Part shown: positions 52,101-61,699 of the stretch, piece after piece
Position numbering within the stretch: the stretch's first letter is position 1
How the letters are laid out: every line of letters starts with the position of its first letter
Source of the DNA: Roseivirga seohaensis
GTDB taxonomy: Bacteria; Bacteroidota; Bacteroidia; Cytophagales; Cyclobacteriaceae
NCBI RefSeq assembly: GCF_001592945.1
Contig: NZ_LRPB01000006.1
Span: 1-64,000 of the forward strand
Direction: 5' to 3'
DNA: 64,000 nt
The notes under the pieces: generated by a model
What the model was told of the DNA's origin: nothing
The model's database searches: none
Seen by the model: only the letters and a program-made list of their open reading frames with translations
Program-made: the position numbers and the translations under genes

Positions 52101-54629
52101 TTAGTTATCGTCCAAGCTGTTCAATAACTGTTCCAAACTATATTCATCTGAAATTAAAACTTCTCTCGCTTTACTGCCTTCAAAAGGCCCCACAATTCCA
52201 GCTGCTTCCAATTGGTCAATAATCCTTCCAGCCCTGTTATAACCCAACTTCAATTTACGCTGAATCAGAGAGGTACTTCCCTGCTGATGTGAAACAATTA
52301 GTCGAGCCGCTTCATTAAACATCGTGTCTCGGTCTGATAAATCTACCGTACTTGTACTGCTATCTGCATCATCTCCCGTAAATTCTGGAAGCATATAAGC
52401 AGAAGAGTAACCTTGTTGACCTCCAATGAAGTCACAAATGTCGTCTACTTCTGGCGTATCTACAAATGCACACTGAATTCTAGTAATTTCAGAGCCCATA
52501 GAAAGGAGCATATCCCCTTGTCCAATTAGTTGGTCTGCTCCACCAGTATCGAGAATGGTTCGTGAATCTATTTTTGAAGTCACTCTAAATGAAAGCCTTG
52601 CCGGGAAGTTGGCCTTAATTATACCTGTAATTACGTTTACCGATGGACGCTGTGTTGCTACTACCAAGTGAATTCCAATAGCCCTAGCCAACTGCGCTAA
52701 ACGTGCGATTGGAGTTTCTACCTCTTTACCAGCTGTCATCATCAAATCTGCCAACTCATCAATAACAAGCACAATATATGGCAAATAACGATGACCTTTT
52801 TCCGGATTCAATCTTCGATCTACAAACTTCTGATTGTACTCTTTGATATTACGGCAAGCAGCATCCTTTAATAAATCATAACGCTGATCCATTTCAATAC
52901 ACAGTGAATTCAGTGTATTGATAACTTTCTTGGTATCGGTAATAATGGCTTCTTCGCCATCTGGCAACATCGCCAAAAAGTGTCTTTCAATTTTATTGTA
53001 AATGGTTAGTTCCACCTTTTTAGGATCTACCAATACAAACTTTAGTTGCGAAGGATGTTTCTTATAAAGTAAGCTGGTGAGAATAGCGTTCAATCCCACA
53101 GACTTACCTTGGCCAGTTGCTCCTGCCATAAGCAAGTGAGGCATTTTGGCTAAATCGGTTACAAAAACCTCATTTGAAATGGTTTTCCCTAATACCACCG
53201 GAAGTGCCTTATCACTGTTCATGAACTTATCCGTGGCCACTACAGAACGCATAGAGACCATTTCTTTGTTCTTATTCGGCACCTCAATACCAATAGTTCC
53301 CTTTCCCGGAATTGGCGCAATAATACGAATACCCAAAGCAGCCAAACTTAAGGCAATATCGTCTTCTAGATTTTTAATTTTTGAAATCTTAACCCCTGCT
53401 TCAGGAATGATTTCATACAGCGTAACCGTTGGCCCAATGGTAGCCTTAATACTGGAAATTCCAATTTTGAAATTGGTTAGTGTTTCAACAATCCTATCCT
53501 TATTGGCTTGTAACTCTTCTTTTGTTACTTGAATTTTGGCAGGGCCATATTCTTTCAAAAGCTCAATACTTGGGTATTGATATTTGGCCAAATCTAAAGT
53601 TGGATCATAGTTTCCTACCTTTTCAACCAATGCTTCTGACGACTCTTTTATTTCTACTTCAAAAGAAGGCTCGTCTTTCTTTTCTGTTTGAGGAATCGGG
53701 CGATTTTCGACAAAAGGTTTTTCAACGATTAACTCTTCGGTTTCCTCTTCTTCCTCCATTACACCTTCATCTGACAATTCGAGCTCTATTGAATTATCCG
53801 TAGTAGGGGCTTTTTTATCTTCTTTCATTTCAAGCACCCAACTCTCTAGCTCTTCCTCACTTGACAGCTCTAACTCGTCTTCGTCTAACTCATCATCTAA
53901 ATCTTCCGCTTTCACGGTTTCTCTAGTTTCTGTAATGATTGTTTCTTTTTCAGCTTCTTCAGCATTATCCAAATTAGTCAAAGTGTTTTTGGTAGAGAAA
54001 ATCTGTTTGATGTCGAAGAAGAAAATTACGAACACCAAAAAAGTAAATACGAGCAATAAAATTGTTCCAAAACCCATTAGGTTATCGAAAATAACCGCAA
54101 GTTCATATCCTAAACCACCACTATAGAAACTCCACTCAGACACACCAGAACCACCTTTGATCATAGAACCCATCAAAAGGCTGATCCACAAAAGGAAGAA
54201 AACGACAAAAATGAAGGCGCGCTGAATATTAACAAGTGCTTTTCCAAAAACGATTTTATAGCCTCCAACAAATAAAAATGGAGGAATAAGGAAGGCTGCT
54301 ATACCAAACCATTTAAAAATAAGGTAATGCGATGCGTAAGCCCCCCAAAGCTTCATCCAGTTGGCTGCTTCTCTGCCAGAAGCTATCAATCCTGTTTCGC
54401 CAACCGACTCCACCACACTTTGATCGGCCTTGCCTGTAAAAAGGTAGCTTACGCAAGCCACAAAAATAAAAATGGAGGTAAGCAACAAAAACAAGCCCAA
54501 GGTAAGCTGAACCCTTCGGTCCTTTATAAAGCCCAAGCGGAGTTTTCCCTTTAGGCTAAATCCTTTGGACTGCTTCTTATCTTGTTTGGTGTTTTTAAAT
54601 GTATTGGACTTGTAGGTGTTTTTGGCCAT
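52101..54629 (-). CDS. ftsK: DNA translocase FtsK/SpoIIIE
   Basis: Division-septum DNA pump of 842 residues that clears chromosome ends from the septum and activates XerCD at dif. Four N-terminal helices (about 35-215), a long acidic Glu/Asp linker (about 220-340), then the RecA-like motor: Walker A GATGQGKSV and VIDELADLMM for Walker B. The C-terminal gamma winged helix (about 770-835; GSTSLIQRKLKLGYNRAGRI) reads KOPS-like sequences. Length and order are normal. It lies directly upstream of lolA; the XerD gene at 58.75 kb is its likely partner. Confidence 0.96.
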   Translation of the reverse strand: MAKNTYKSNTFKNTKQDKKQSKGFSLKGKLRLGFIKDRRVQLTLGLFLLLTSIFIFVACVSYLFTGKADQSVVESVGETGLIASGREAANWMKLWGAYASHYLIFKWFGIAAFLIPPFLFVGGYKIVFGKALVNIQRAFIFVVFFLLWISLLMGSMIKGGSGVSEWSFYSGGLGYELAVIFDNLMGFGTILLLVFTFLVFVIFFFDIKQIFSTKNTLTNLDNAEEAEKETIITETRETVKAEDLDDELDEDELELSSEEELESWVLEMKEDKKAPTTDNSIELELSDEGVMEEEEETEELIVEKPFVENRPIPQTEKKDEPSFEVEIKESSEALVEKVGNYDPTLDLAKYQYPSIELLKEYGPAKIQVTKEELQANKDRIVETLTNFKIGISSIKATIGPTVTLYEIIPEAGVKISKIKNLEDDIALSLAALGIRIIAPIPGKGTIGIEVPNKNKEMVSMRSVVATDKFMNSDKALPVVLGKTISNEVFVTDLAKMPHLLMAGATGQGKSVGLNAILTSLLYKKHPSQLKFVLVDPKKVELTIYNKIERHFLAMLPDGEEAIITDTKKVINTLNSLCIEMDQRYDLLKDAACRNIKEYNQKFVDRRLNPEKGHRYLPYIVLVIDELADLMMTAGKEVETPIARLAQLARAIGIHLVVATQRPSVNVITGIIKANFPARLSFRVTSKIDSRTILDTGGADQLIGQGDMLLSMGSEITRIQCAFVDTPEVDDICDFIGGQQGYSSAYMLPEFTGDDADSSTSTVDLSDRDTMFNEAARLIVSHQQGSTSLIQRKLKLGYNRAGRIIDQLEAAGIVGPFEGSKAREVLISDEYSLEQLLNSLDDN

Positions 54630-54708
54630 GAAAAAGTGCTTCCCTTTAATTACGAAAATAAATGAATTTTATGAATCCTTTAGACGGATTGATTAAAACA
54701 TCTTAAGA

Positions 54709-55752
54709 TCACTTGCCAAACTTCCATTTCAGGATGGCTTTGTTGATTTTTTTAATCATTGCCGGACCTTCATAAATAAATCCGGTGTATACCTGTACCA
54801 AAGTTGCTCCTGCTTTTAATTTTTCAATGGCATCTTCACCAGTATTAATCCCTCCTACTCCGATAATCGGAAACGAGCCTCCAGATTTTTGATGAAGATA
54901 ACGGATCACTTCAGTAGAACGAGCTCTCACTGATTTTCCGCTTAAACCACCTGCACCTATTTTTTCAATTTCGCTCTTTTCTGTTGCTAAGCCTTCTCTT
55001 GAAATTGTTGTGTTGGTAGCAATTACTCCATCAATTTTCGTTTCTTCAACAATCTCAACAATGTCATTGAGTTGATCTAACGTAAGGTCTGGAGCAATTT
55101 TCAACAATATAGGTTTGCTAATTTGTTTTAACCTATTAGCCGCCTGCAAAGCCATAAGCAACAGCTTGAGCGGTTCCTTTTCTTGCAGCTCTCTTAAATT
55201 TGGCGTGTTTGGAGAACTTACATTGACCACAAAATAATCTACGTGTGGAAATAGCGTTTCGAAGCTCAACACATAGTCATTTACGGCAGCTTCATTAGGT
55301 GTTATTTTGTTCTTTCCAATATTACCCCCAATCAGTACAGTGGTCTTTTTTCTTTTTAATCGTTCAACCGCAGCGTCAACGCCCTGATTATTAAAGCCCA
55401 TACGATTAATCAAGCTCTGATCTTTGGGCAACCTAAAAAGCCTAGGCTTTGGGTTTCCTTCTTGCCCTTTAGGCGTTAGCGTACCTATTTCGATAAAGCC
55501 GAAGCCAAAAGCAGAAAGCTCATCATAAAGTTTTGCATCCTTATCGAAACCAGCTGCAAGCCCAACAGGGTTTTTAAACTTAAGGCCAAAGGCCTCTACC
55601 TCTAATCTACTGTCTTCAAAATCGTAAAGCGATTTGGCAATAGCCGAAACTCCGGGGATTTTAAATAAGCGCTTAAGCCACCCAAAAGTAAAATAATGAG
55701 CATCTTCTGCCGATTTGGCAAAAAGAAAGGGACGAATGATTGATTTATACAA
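54709..55752 (-). CDS. pyrD: Dihydroorotate dehydrogenase (quinone), class 2
   Basis: Membrane-associated flavoenzyme that oxidises dihydroorotate using quinone. About 347 residues. Motifs are complete: [31 protein letters not shown], the catalytic Ser in VSSPNTPNL, and [11 protein letters not shown] at the FMN site. The start is set at the TTG codon at 55752, giving [13 protein letters not shown], the usual opening helix; an upstream in-frame TTG at 55770 would add six residues. Candidate -7 element TACTTTTG lies just upstream (minus strand, 55768-55775), leaving a very short leader. A single gene, probably weakly initiated. Confidence 0.92.
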   Translation of the reverse strand: MYKSIIRPFLFAKSAEDAHYFTFGWLKRLFKIPGVSAIAKSLYDFEDSRLEVEAFGLKFKNPVGLAAGFDKDAKLYDELSAFGFGFIEIGTLTPKGQEGNPKPRLFRLPKDQSLINRMGFNNQGVDAAVERLKRKKTTVLIGGNIGKNKITPNEAAVNDYVLSFETLFPHVDYFVVNVSSPNTPNLRELQEKEPLKLLLMALQAANRLKQISKPILLKIAPDLTLDQLNDIVEIVEETKIDGVIATNTTISREGLATEKSEIEKIGAGGLSGKSVRARSTEVIRYLHQKSGGSFPIIGVGGINTGEDAIEKLKAGATLVQVYTGFIYEGPAMIKKINKAILKWKFGK

Positions 55753-55767
55753 AGCTGAAAATTTTGT

Positions 55768-55775
55768 CAAAAGTA
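55768..55775 (-). promoter_or_regulatory. -7 promoter candidate of pyrD
   Basis: Reading the minus strand, TACTTTTG matches TAnnTTTG 16 bases before the preferred TTG start. If real, it excludes the upstream TTG at 55770, which lies inside it. No -33 TTG at the normal distance was found. Confidence 0.3.
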
Positions 55776-55916
55776 CGGCTTCAAAGGGAACGATAAAAAG
55801 GAATTAAGATTTTAGCTACATTAACTTTACTATCCGATGGTATCGCTTGTTTTCCAATTTCATTTTTTGGAAGATTATATAAGATTTGATAAATCGTTGC
55901 TCCAAATCTAAAAGTC

Positions 55917-56771
55917 ATGTATAGCAAAATTCTCGTCCCAATAGATTTTACAGAAAAATCACACCGTGCATTAGACGTTGCCTGTCAGATTGCAAAAAAG
56001 CTGAATAGCGAAGTGTACATAATGCACATTGTAAAGGCTGCGCTTTCGGTTTATTTAGATGAACTGGGAGAGTACAAAAGCAAAATACCAACGGGGCAAC
56101 AATTTCTTGACGACATTTTAGCTATAAATGAAGAAAAAATGAGGCGGCTCATACAGAAATATGAAGACCGAGGAATTACCATTCATTCTAAATTAAAGGT
56201 GCATAACACACCTAATGAAATAGCAAAACTAGTAGCCGAAGAAGCTTTTGACTTAACCGTTGTGGGTAACTATGAGCATGAAAGGTTCGATGAGGTATTT
56301 AGAAGGACGCATCCAGAAAAAATAGCTGCGATGGCTAAAAACCCAGTATTGACCATCAATAGTGAACTTGAAAAATTTGAGGTTAGAAACATTTTAATTC
56401 CAACTAACCTTACTGACGACTACACAGCCGCAATGCCTGATTTATTGAAATTTGCAGACTCATATAATGCTAAACTCACCTTGGTTTATGTAAACACCCA
56501 AGCGCATTTTAAAACGACTCTGCAAGCCAACAAACTAAAAGTAGAGTTCTTAGAAAAGCATGGGTTAGACAACCATACAGTAGAAATATTTAATGCGAAA
56601 TCGGTAAATAGAGGCATTTTATATGCTGCCGAATTTTTCAACAGCGATATGATTGCTCTTTTTTCATACCATACAGAGAACATAAAAACCTTGTTGGTGG
56701 GAAACATTACAGAGTACTTAATCACCAAATCGAAGCTACCAGTACTTACTTTAAATTTAAGTAAACCCTAA
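55917..56771 (+). CDS. Universal stress protein, tandem UspA domains
   Basis: Protein of 284 residues with two UspA-like domains (1-145 and about 150-284), each opening with a nucleotide-fold strand (ILVPIDFTEKSHRALDVACQIAKKL; NILIPTNLTDDYTAAMPDLLKFA). The first has a degenerate ATP motif (VVGNYEHERFDEVF), the second GNITEYLITKSKLPVLTL near the C-terminus, close to the G-x2-G-x9-G(S/T) signature. Binding of ATP is uncertain. It overlaps the MscS gene by one base, so the stress protein and the channels downstream are coexpressed. Confidence 0.88.
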   Translation: MYSKILVPIDFTEKSHRALDVACQIAKKLNSEVYIMHIVKAALSVYLDELGEYKSKIPTGQQFLDDILAINEEKMRRLIQKYEDRGITIHSKLKVHNTPNEIAKLVAEEAFDLTVVGNYEHERFDEVFRRTHPEKIAAMAKNPVLTINSELEKFEVRNILIPTNLTDDYTAAMPDLLKFADSYNAKLTLVYVNTQAHFKTTLQANKLKVEFLEKHGLDNHTVEIFNAKSVNRGILYAAEFFNSDMIALFSYHTENIKTLLVGNITEYLITKSKLPVLTLNLSKP

Positions 56772-57646
56772 TGAAAAGTTTTCACGACTTATTCTCCAAC
56801 ATTACTGAACACCCGCTTTTAAACAATTTAATATTGGCGGCTACGGTGTTTGTAATTGCCCATGCTTTATTGCGCATGATTAGGGTAATCATGAATAAGT
56901 TCATTAATAAATCCAGTGAGGATTTACGTGTGGACCCCACCAAGTACAAATTCTTGAAAAACGCCATGAATTTCTTGGTGTACATGGGAGCCCTCATTAT
57001 TATATTTCTTTCTATTCCCGAATTAGAAGACATTGGTTTAGGTTTGTTTGCCAGTGCGGGTGTATTTGCGGCTATTCTTGGTTTTGCTTCTCAGGCAGCG
57101 TTTTCCAATATCATTAGCGGTATTTTTTTAGTGATTTTCAAACCTTTTAGGGTAGATGATATTATTAAAGTAAATAACATTTACCACGGAACAGTGGAAG
57201 ATATTAACCTACGACACACGGTAATCCGGGACTTTGAAAACCGAAGGCTAATTATTCCAAACTCAGTCATTGGAAATGAAACCATCCAGAACTTTAACAT
57301 TGTAGATTCTAAGATTAAGAATTTTATCATGTTCGGAATAAGCTATGATTCAAACCTAGACTTGGCCATCAGAATTATTCAGGAAGAAGCCATGAAGCAC
57401 CCTTATTTTCTTGACAATAGAACTAATGAAGAGTTAGAGTCAGGGCAGTCAGCAGTTTTAGTTCGTTTGGTTGAGTTTGGCGACTCAAGCATTAACCTCA
57501 GGGCACAGGTTTGGTCTGCAGACCCTTCAAAAGCATTCGATTTAAAATGCGATATTTATAAGTCGATTAAAGCTCGCTTCGATAAAGAGGGCATAGAAAT
57601 CCCGTTCCCTCATCGTACTATAGTCTATAAAAATGCGCAAAATTAA
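56771..57646 (+). CDS. Small-conductance mechanosensitive channel, MscS family
   Basis: Membrane channel of 291 residues that opens under membrane tension to relieve osmotic shock. Helices at about 17-38, 63-82 and 88-115. The pore helix is GLGLFASAGVFAAILGFASQAAFSNIISG, with the expected small-residue spacing, and the MscS beta domain follows (FRVDDIIKVNNIYHGTVEDINLRHTV, with the RLIIPNS motif). Its stop codon lies within the CorA gene's first codons (14-base overlap). Confidence 0.92.
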   Translation: MKSFHDLFSNITEHPLLNNLILAATVFVIAHALLRMIRVIMNKFINKSSEDLRVDPTKYKFLKNAMNFLVYMGALIIIFLSIPELEDIGLGLFASAGVFAAILGFASQAAFSNIISGIFLVIFKPFRVDDIIKVNNIYHGTVEDINLRHTVIRDFENRRLIIPNSVIGNETIQNFNIVDSKIKNFIMFGISYDSNLDLAIRIIQEEAMKHPYFLDNRTNEELESGQSAVLVRLVEFGDSSINLRAQVWSADPSKAFDLKCDIYKSIKARFDKEGIEIPFPHRTIVYKNAQN

Positions 57647-58748
57647 ATCAAGAAACCCGATAGACCTTTTCAGGCTAATTCCTTTGGATATTATTAGAAG
57701 ACCAAGGGTATCTAAAGAAAAAACAAACCTTATGCCTGGGTCTTTGCTGTACACCGGCAAAAAGCGCGATGAAGAAATTCTTCTTCAAGCCATTATTTAT
57801 AACGCAGACTTCTTTGAAGAAAAGACGATAAAATCTATTGCTGAGCTGAAGCAGCTTGACCTAAAAGATAAGCACCTTTGGCTCAATGTTACGGGGCTAC
57901 ATAATGTAGAACTCATTCGCGAGATTGGCGAACATTTCGATATTCTTAACCTAACCTTAGAAGATGTTCTTAATCTTGGGCAACGCCCTAAATGGGAAGA
58001 ATATGATCATTACTTTTTTCAGATTTGTAAAATGGTGATGACCCAAAGCGACATGATCAAACATGAGCAGTTTGCAATGGTTGTTGGTAAGGATTTTATT
58101 GTCACGTTTCAAGAAGACATGAAAGATGTTTTTGAGGGAGTTCGTGATCGGCTGAGAAATGCTAAAGGCAAAATCCGAACACGTAAACCCGATTACCTAT
58201 CCTTTGCATTAATGGATGTGGTGGTAGATCATTACCTGATTATTATTGAAATGTATGCCGACAGAATTGATGATCTGGAAGATGAATTAAGGGCAGACCC
58301 AGACCCGAGTTTCATTAATAGACTAAGCACCCTAAAAAAAGAGGTGAATTGGCTACGCAGAACTGTACGCCCGATTAAGGAAAGTGTGATTAGTTTCAAC
58401 AAATCTCAAACTCCTTTAATCGAGAAAAAGACTACCCCATTCTTAAAAGATTTATTGGACCACACCACTCACCTGACTGAAAACGTGGAGTTGTACATGG
58501 ACGAGTTGAAAGACTTGATGGACCATTATAACAACCAAATGAACAACAAGCTGAATGACATTTTAAAAGTTCTTACCATTTTCTCTGTTGTTTTTATTCC
58601 GCTCACTTTTATGGCAGGCATTTACGGAATGAACTTCGAGTATTTTCCTGAACTATCTTATAAATATGCCTATCCGATTTTTTGGGGTGCACTACTAACG
58701 GTTGCGGGCGGAATGATTTATTACTTTAAAAGAAAAGGCTGGTTATAA
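57633..58748 (+). CDS. corA: CorA-type Mg2+/Co2+ transporter
   Basis: Pentameric divalent-cation channel of 371 residues. A large cytoplasmic funnel (about 1-300) is followed by two C-terminal helices; the signature YGMN (IYGMNFEYFPEL) ends the first of them, near residue 335. A Lys/Arg-rich end lies after the last helix. It is the third gene of the UspA-MscS-CorA unit, the three overlapping one another, which links ion uptake to osmotic and stress response. Ends 2 bases from the xerD gene on the opposite strand. Confidence 0.94.
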   Translation: MRKIKSRNPIDLFRLIPLDIIRRPRVSKEKTNLMPGSLLYTGKKRDEEILLQAIIYNADFFEEKTIKSIAELKQLDLKDKHLWLNVTGLHNVELIREIGEHFDILNLTLEDVLNLGQRPKWEEYDHYFFQICKMVMTQSDMIKHEQFAMVVGKDFIVTFQEDMKDVFEGVRDRLRNAKGKIRTRKPDYLSFALMDVVVDHYLIIIEMYADRIDDLEDELRADPDPSFINRLSTLKKEVNWLRRTVRPIKESVISFNKSQTPLIEKKTTPFLKDLLDHTTHLTENVELYMDELKDLMDHYNNQMNNKLNDILKVLTIFSVVFIPLTFMAGIYGMNFEYFPELSYKYAYPIFWGALLTVAGGMIYYFKRKGWL

Positions 58749-58750
58749 AC

Positions 58751-59650
58751 TCAACTTCTTGGATGGTAATCTTTGATAATCTGCTTCAAATAATCTCGAT
58801 CTAAATGTGTGTAAATTTCGGTTGTCGTAATCGATTCGTGACCGAGCATCTCTTGAACGGCTCTTAAATCAGCCCCGCCTTCAATCAAATGGGTAGCAAA
58901 TGAATGCCGAAAAGTATGTGGACTTACTATTTTCTGAAGCCCAGCTTTGGCCACTAAGTCTTTAATTACTATAAAAACCATTTGGCGAGTAAGCTGCTTT
59001 CCGTTACGATTTAAGAACAGAAATGATTCGTGCCCTGGTTTGATATCTAAATGAACCCGAACTTCCTCTCGGTACATATTGATGTATTTTAGTGCTTCGC
59101 GCCCAATAGGCACCAAACGTTCTTTATTTCCCTTCCCCAAAATTCTTAAAAACCCAATCTCAAAATGGATATTAGAAATTTTAAGACTGATAAGTTCTGT
59201 AACACGCAAACCCGAACTATAAAGAGTTTCGAGCATAGCCCGGTTACGCATTCCTTCTGCTTTAGAATGATCAATAGCAGCCAGAATTTTGTCTATTTCA
59301 TGAATATCGAGCGTATCGGGTAGCTTGCGTCCTAACTTGGGCGCTTCCAATAAAGCGGTAGGATCAATCTCTATTTCCCCTTCATACATCATGAATTTAT
59401 AAAAAGACTTGAGCCCAGAAATAATACGTGCTTGCGAATGAGCACTCATGCCCAATTCGTTAATATACGCTATAAAATCCTGCAGATGATTGACCCGTAC
59501 TTGCTGTGCTGTAATATCCAGATTGGATATTTCGAGAAACTGTTTTAGCTTCACCACATCATGAACGTAAGCTTCAACCGAATTTTCGGACAGTGATCGT
59601 TCCAGTTTTAAGTAGTTTTCGTATTCCTGAATATATATTTCCCAAGCCAC
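58751..59650 (-). CDS. xerD: Tyrosine recombinase XerD
   Basis: Site-specific recombinase that resolves chromosome dimers at dif. About 299 residues. The SAM-like N-terminal domain (LERSLSENSVEAYVHDV) leads to the catalytic domain with Arg (SSGLRVTEL), Lys (GKGNKERLVP), HxxR (SPHTFRHSFATHL), His (LGHESITTTEIYTH) and the nucleophile Tyr in IYTH. The start is put at GTG 59650 (AWEIYIQEYENYL follows) because a longer reading to 59725 would overlap the divergent aroQ gene and adds an unlike hydrophobic stretch. It is a normal chromosomal xerD, not a mobile-element integrase. Confidence 0.93.
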   Translation of the reverse strand: MAWEIYIQEYENYLKLERSLSENSVEAYVHDVVKLKQFLEISNLDITAQQVRVNHLQDFIAYINELGMSAHSQARIISGLKSFYKFMMYEGEIEIDPTALLEAPKLGRKLPDTLDIHEIDKILAAIDHSKAEGMRNRAMLETLYSSGLRVTELISLKISNIHFEIGFLRILGKGNKERLVPIGREALKYINMYREEVRVHLDIKPGHESFLFLNRNGKQLTRQMVFIVIKDLVAKAGLQKIVSPHTFRHSFATHLIEGGADLRAVQEMLGHESITTTEIYTHLDRDYLKQIIKDYHPRS

Positions 59651-59678
59651 GGCTAAAGATAAGTAACCCCTCGACAAA

Positions 59679-60101
59679 ATGAAGATCATCATCATCAATG
59701 GCCCAAATTTAAATTTATTGGGCATCCGAGAAAAAACCGTTTATGGTAACGAAAGCTTCGAGGCTTACTTTGAAAAGCTGAAAGTAAAATTCACCAATCT
59801 TGAACTAGAATACTACCAAAGCAATGTAGAAGGTGAATTGATTAATAAGCTGCATGAAGTTGGTTTTTCATATGATGGTATTGTTTTCAATGGAGGTGGT
59901 TACACACATACCTCTGTGGCTATTTCAGATGCAATAGCCGCAATCAATACTCCTGTAGCCGAAGTCCATATTTCTAACATACATGCTAGGGAAGAATTCA
60001 GGCACCTAAGCCTAATTACCAAAGAATGCGCAGGAATGATTACTGGATTTGGCTTGATGGGTTACGATATGGCGCTGTATTATTTAAGCACAAAGTCTTA
60101 A
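59679..60101 (+). CDS. aroQ: Type II 3-dehydroquinate dehydratase
   Basis: Third enzyme of the shikimate pathway. 140 residues, typical. IIIINGPNLNLLGIREKTVYG (catalytic Tyr in the lid), YQSNVEGELINKLHE, FNGGGYTHTSVAI and EVHISNIHAREEFR are the diagnostic strands of AroQ. It lies divergently from xerD with 28 bases between the start codons chosen here, and its stop shares TTAA with the opposing alkB stop. Confidence 0.97.
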   Translation: MKIIIINGPNLNLLGIREKTVYGNESFEAYFEKLKVKFTNLELEYYQSNVEGELINKLHEVGFSYDGIVFNGGGYTHTSVAISDAIAAINTPVAEVHISNIHAREEFRHLSLITKECAGMITGFGLMGYDMALYYLSTKS

Positions 60102-61189
60102 TCAACCTCTTTCAAATAGACTTTTTCTTCCCAGTCTTTCAGTTTTGGGTTCATTCGCTTGAACCACAAAGGAGGAAATGCTGCCATTAATATCATAGCC
60201 GGATAACCCGAAGGCAACTGTGGCGACTCATCATAATGCTTTAATACTTGATAACGCTTAATGGCATTCGCGTGATGGTCGGAATGGCGTTGTAACTGAA
60301 ACAAAAAGAAGTTGCTCAGTCTATGATTTGAATTCCAAGAATGCATTGGGTTGACTCTTTCATAACGTCCGGGAGAAACCTCCTTTCTTACAATACCGTA
60401 GTGTTCAATGTAATTTACGATTTCCAAAAGGCTAAAGGCCAAAACAGCTTGGCTGAAGAAGAAAACTGGCACTTCCCAAACGAACCTATTTTGCCAAATA
60501 CTTGCCAACAATGTTAAAGTAGCTGCCAATAAAACAGGAAGTATGGTAAACCAAATCATTTCATTTCCCAATGACCAAACCTTCTTTCCCTTCCTTTTCA
60601 AGCTTGCCTTTTCAATATTCCAAGCACTACGATAACTCCCTAAAACCGAGCGAAACCAGAAACGATAAAAACCTTCATTCTTTCTACTTGTGGCAGGATC
60701 TTTAGGAGTAGCCACATGCACATGATGTCCGCGGTTATGTTCTATATAGAAATGCATATAGCAAACCGTCATCAAAATAAGCTTAGAATAAAAACGCTCC
60801 AAAGCCGACTTTTTATGACCGAGCTCATGCCCCACAGTAATACCAATTCCACCTGTAACCAAAGCGAAACTCAACACAAAACCAATCCACTCATGAACTT
60901 CTAAGCTAGTGGAAGCCACTTGAGCCGATGCCCAAACCAAAAAAGCCAGTTGAAAAACTGCCCAGATGTAAGTGATAAAGCGATAATAGAATTGTTCTGA
61001 AATGATTAGCGCATCAGCGTCCTCCATATTCTCAGGGTCTTCCCCAATAAGCGCATCAGCTAGAGGTATTATGATGAACACAAAGCCAATGGTAAGGTAA
61101 TTCCACCAACCGCCAAGGTAAAAACCAAAAATGGCAAGCAATGGAATTATAAAAGCAGTAAGAAAGCCGATTCGTTTGATCCAACTCAT
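60098..61189 (-). CDS. alkB: Alkane 1-monooxygenase-like membrane diiron hydroxylase
   Basis: Integral membrane non-haem diiron enzyme of 363 residues. The eight-His set is visible in HELGHK, EHNRGHHVHV and LQRHSDHHAN, along with NYIEHYG, the HYG motif of the AlkB alkane hydroxylase group. Six hydrophobic segments precede and separate the boxes. It oxidises a terminal methyl of an alkane or similar chain using O2 and rubredoxin-type electrons; none of the electron carriers is nearby, so alkane use is not certain. It is followed by xerD only through aroQ; upstream on its strand is the HsdR-N-like gene. Confidence 0.9.
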   Translation of the reverse strand: MSWIKRIGFLTAFIIPLLAIFGFYLGGWWNYLTIGFVFIIIPLADALIGEDPENMEDADALIISEQFYYRFITYIWAVFQLAFLVWASAQVASTSLEVHEWIGFVLSFALVTGGIGITVGHELGHKKSALERFYSKLILMTVCYMHFYIEHNRGHHVHVATPKDPATSRKNEGFYRFWFRSVLGSYRSAWNIEKASLKRKGKKVWSLGNEMIWFTILPVLLAATLTLLASIWQNRFVWEVPVFFFSQAVLAFSLLEIVNYIEHYGIVRKEVSPGRYERVNPMHSWNSNHRLSNFFLFQLQRHSDHHANAIKRYQVLKHYDESPQLPSGYPAMILMAAFPPLWFKRMNPKLKDWEEKVYLKEVD

Positions 61190-61205
61190 ATTGAAAAATA
61201 CGAAA

Positions 61206-61667
61206 TCAAATCATGGCTTTCAACTCCTGAAGGCTGGGTATTTTCTCTAAGAAACTTACTTTCTGTTCTTCTTCATCAAACCAACAAGCATAATGCGCCA
61301 TGCCATTAGTAACAATCAACAGTTTTGCTTTGAGTGTTTTATTATACACCGCAATTTGATCAAAAGCATTTTGGGTAATTTTTACCGAAGGCGCCTTACA
61401 CTCTACAATCACAAGCGGTTTCATGAATTCATCATAAAGCAGAATATCAGAGCGCTTTTGCAATTGATTGTATCTATTCCCCGTCTCCACACTCATTCGG
61501 CTCATAGAATACCCCAAATTACTAGCGAGAAAATGAATAAAGTGCTGACGTACCCATTCTTCTGGGGTAAGTACAACAAATTTCTTCCGTATAGGGTCAA
61601 AAATAACTAATTTGCCGTCCCTTTTATCGAGGCGATATTCATAGGCCGGCAGGTTGAGTGAATCCAT
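61206..61667 (-). CDS. HsdR N-terminal domain-like nuclease (single domain)
   Basis: Protein of 153 residues that consists of the type I restriction R-subunit N-terminal (HSDR_N) domain alone, with the PD-(D/E)xK-type core DILLYDEFMKPLVIVECKAP and the following IAVYNKTLKAKLLIVTNG. No helicase part is attached. In this phylum the protein recurs as a lone housekeeping-type gene, so it is unlikely to be a fragment of the island at 28.8-36.5 kb. Its role is unknown; it may be a DNA-repair or structure-specific nuclease. Upstream of alkB by 16 bases. Confidence 0.82.
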   Translation of the reverse strand: MDSLNLPAYEYRLDKRDGKLVIFDPIRKKFVVLTPEEWVRQHFIHFLASNLGYSMSRMSVETGNRYNQLQKRSDILLYDEFMKPLVIVECKAPSVKITQNAFDQIAVYNKTLKAKLLIVTNGMAHYACWFDEEEQKVSFLEKIPSLQELKAMI

Positions 61668-61699
61668 CGAACAAATGTAACTGAACCCAAAACTTATAC

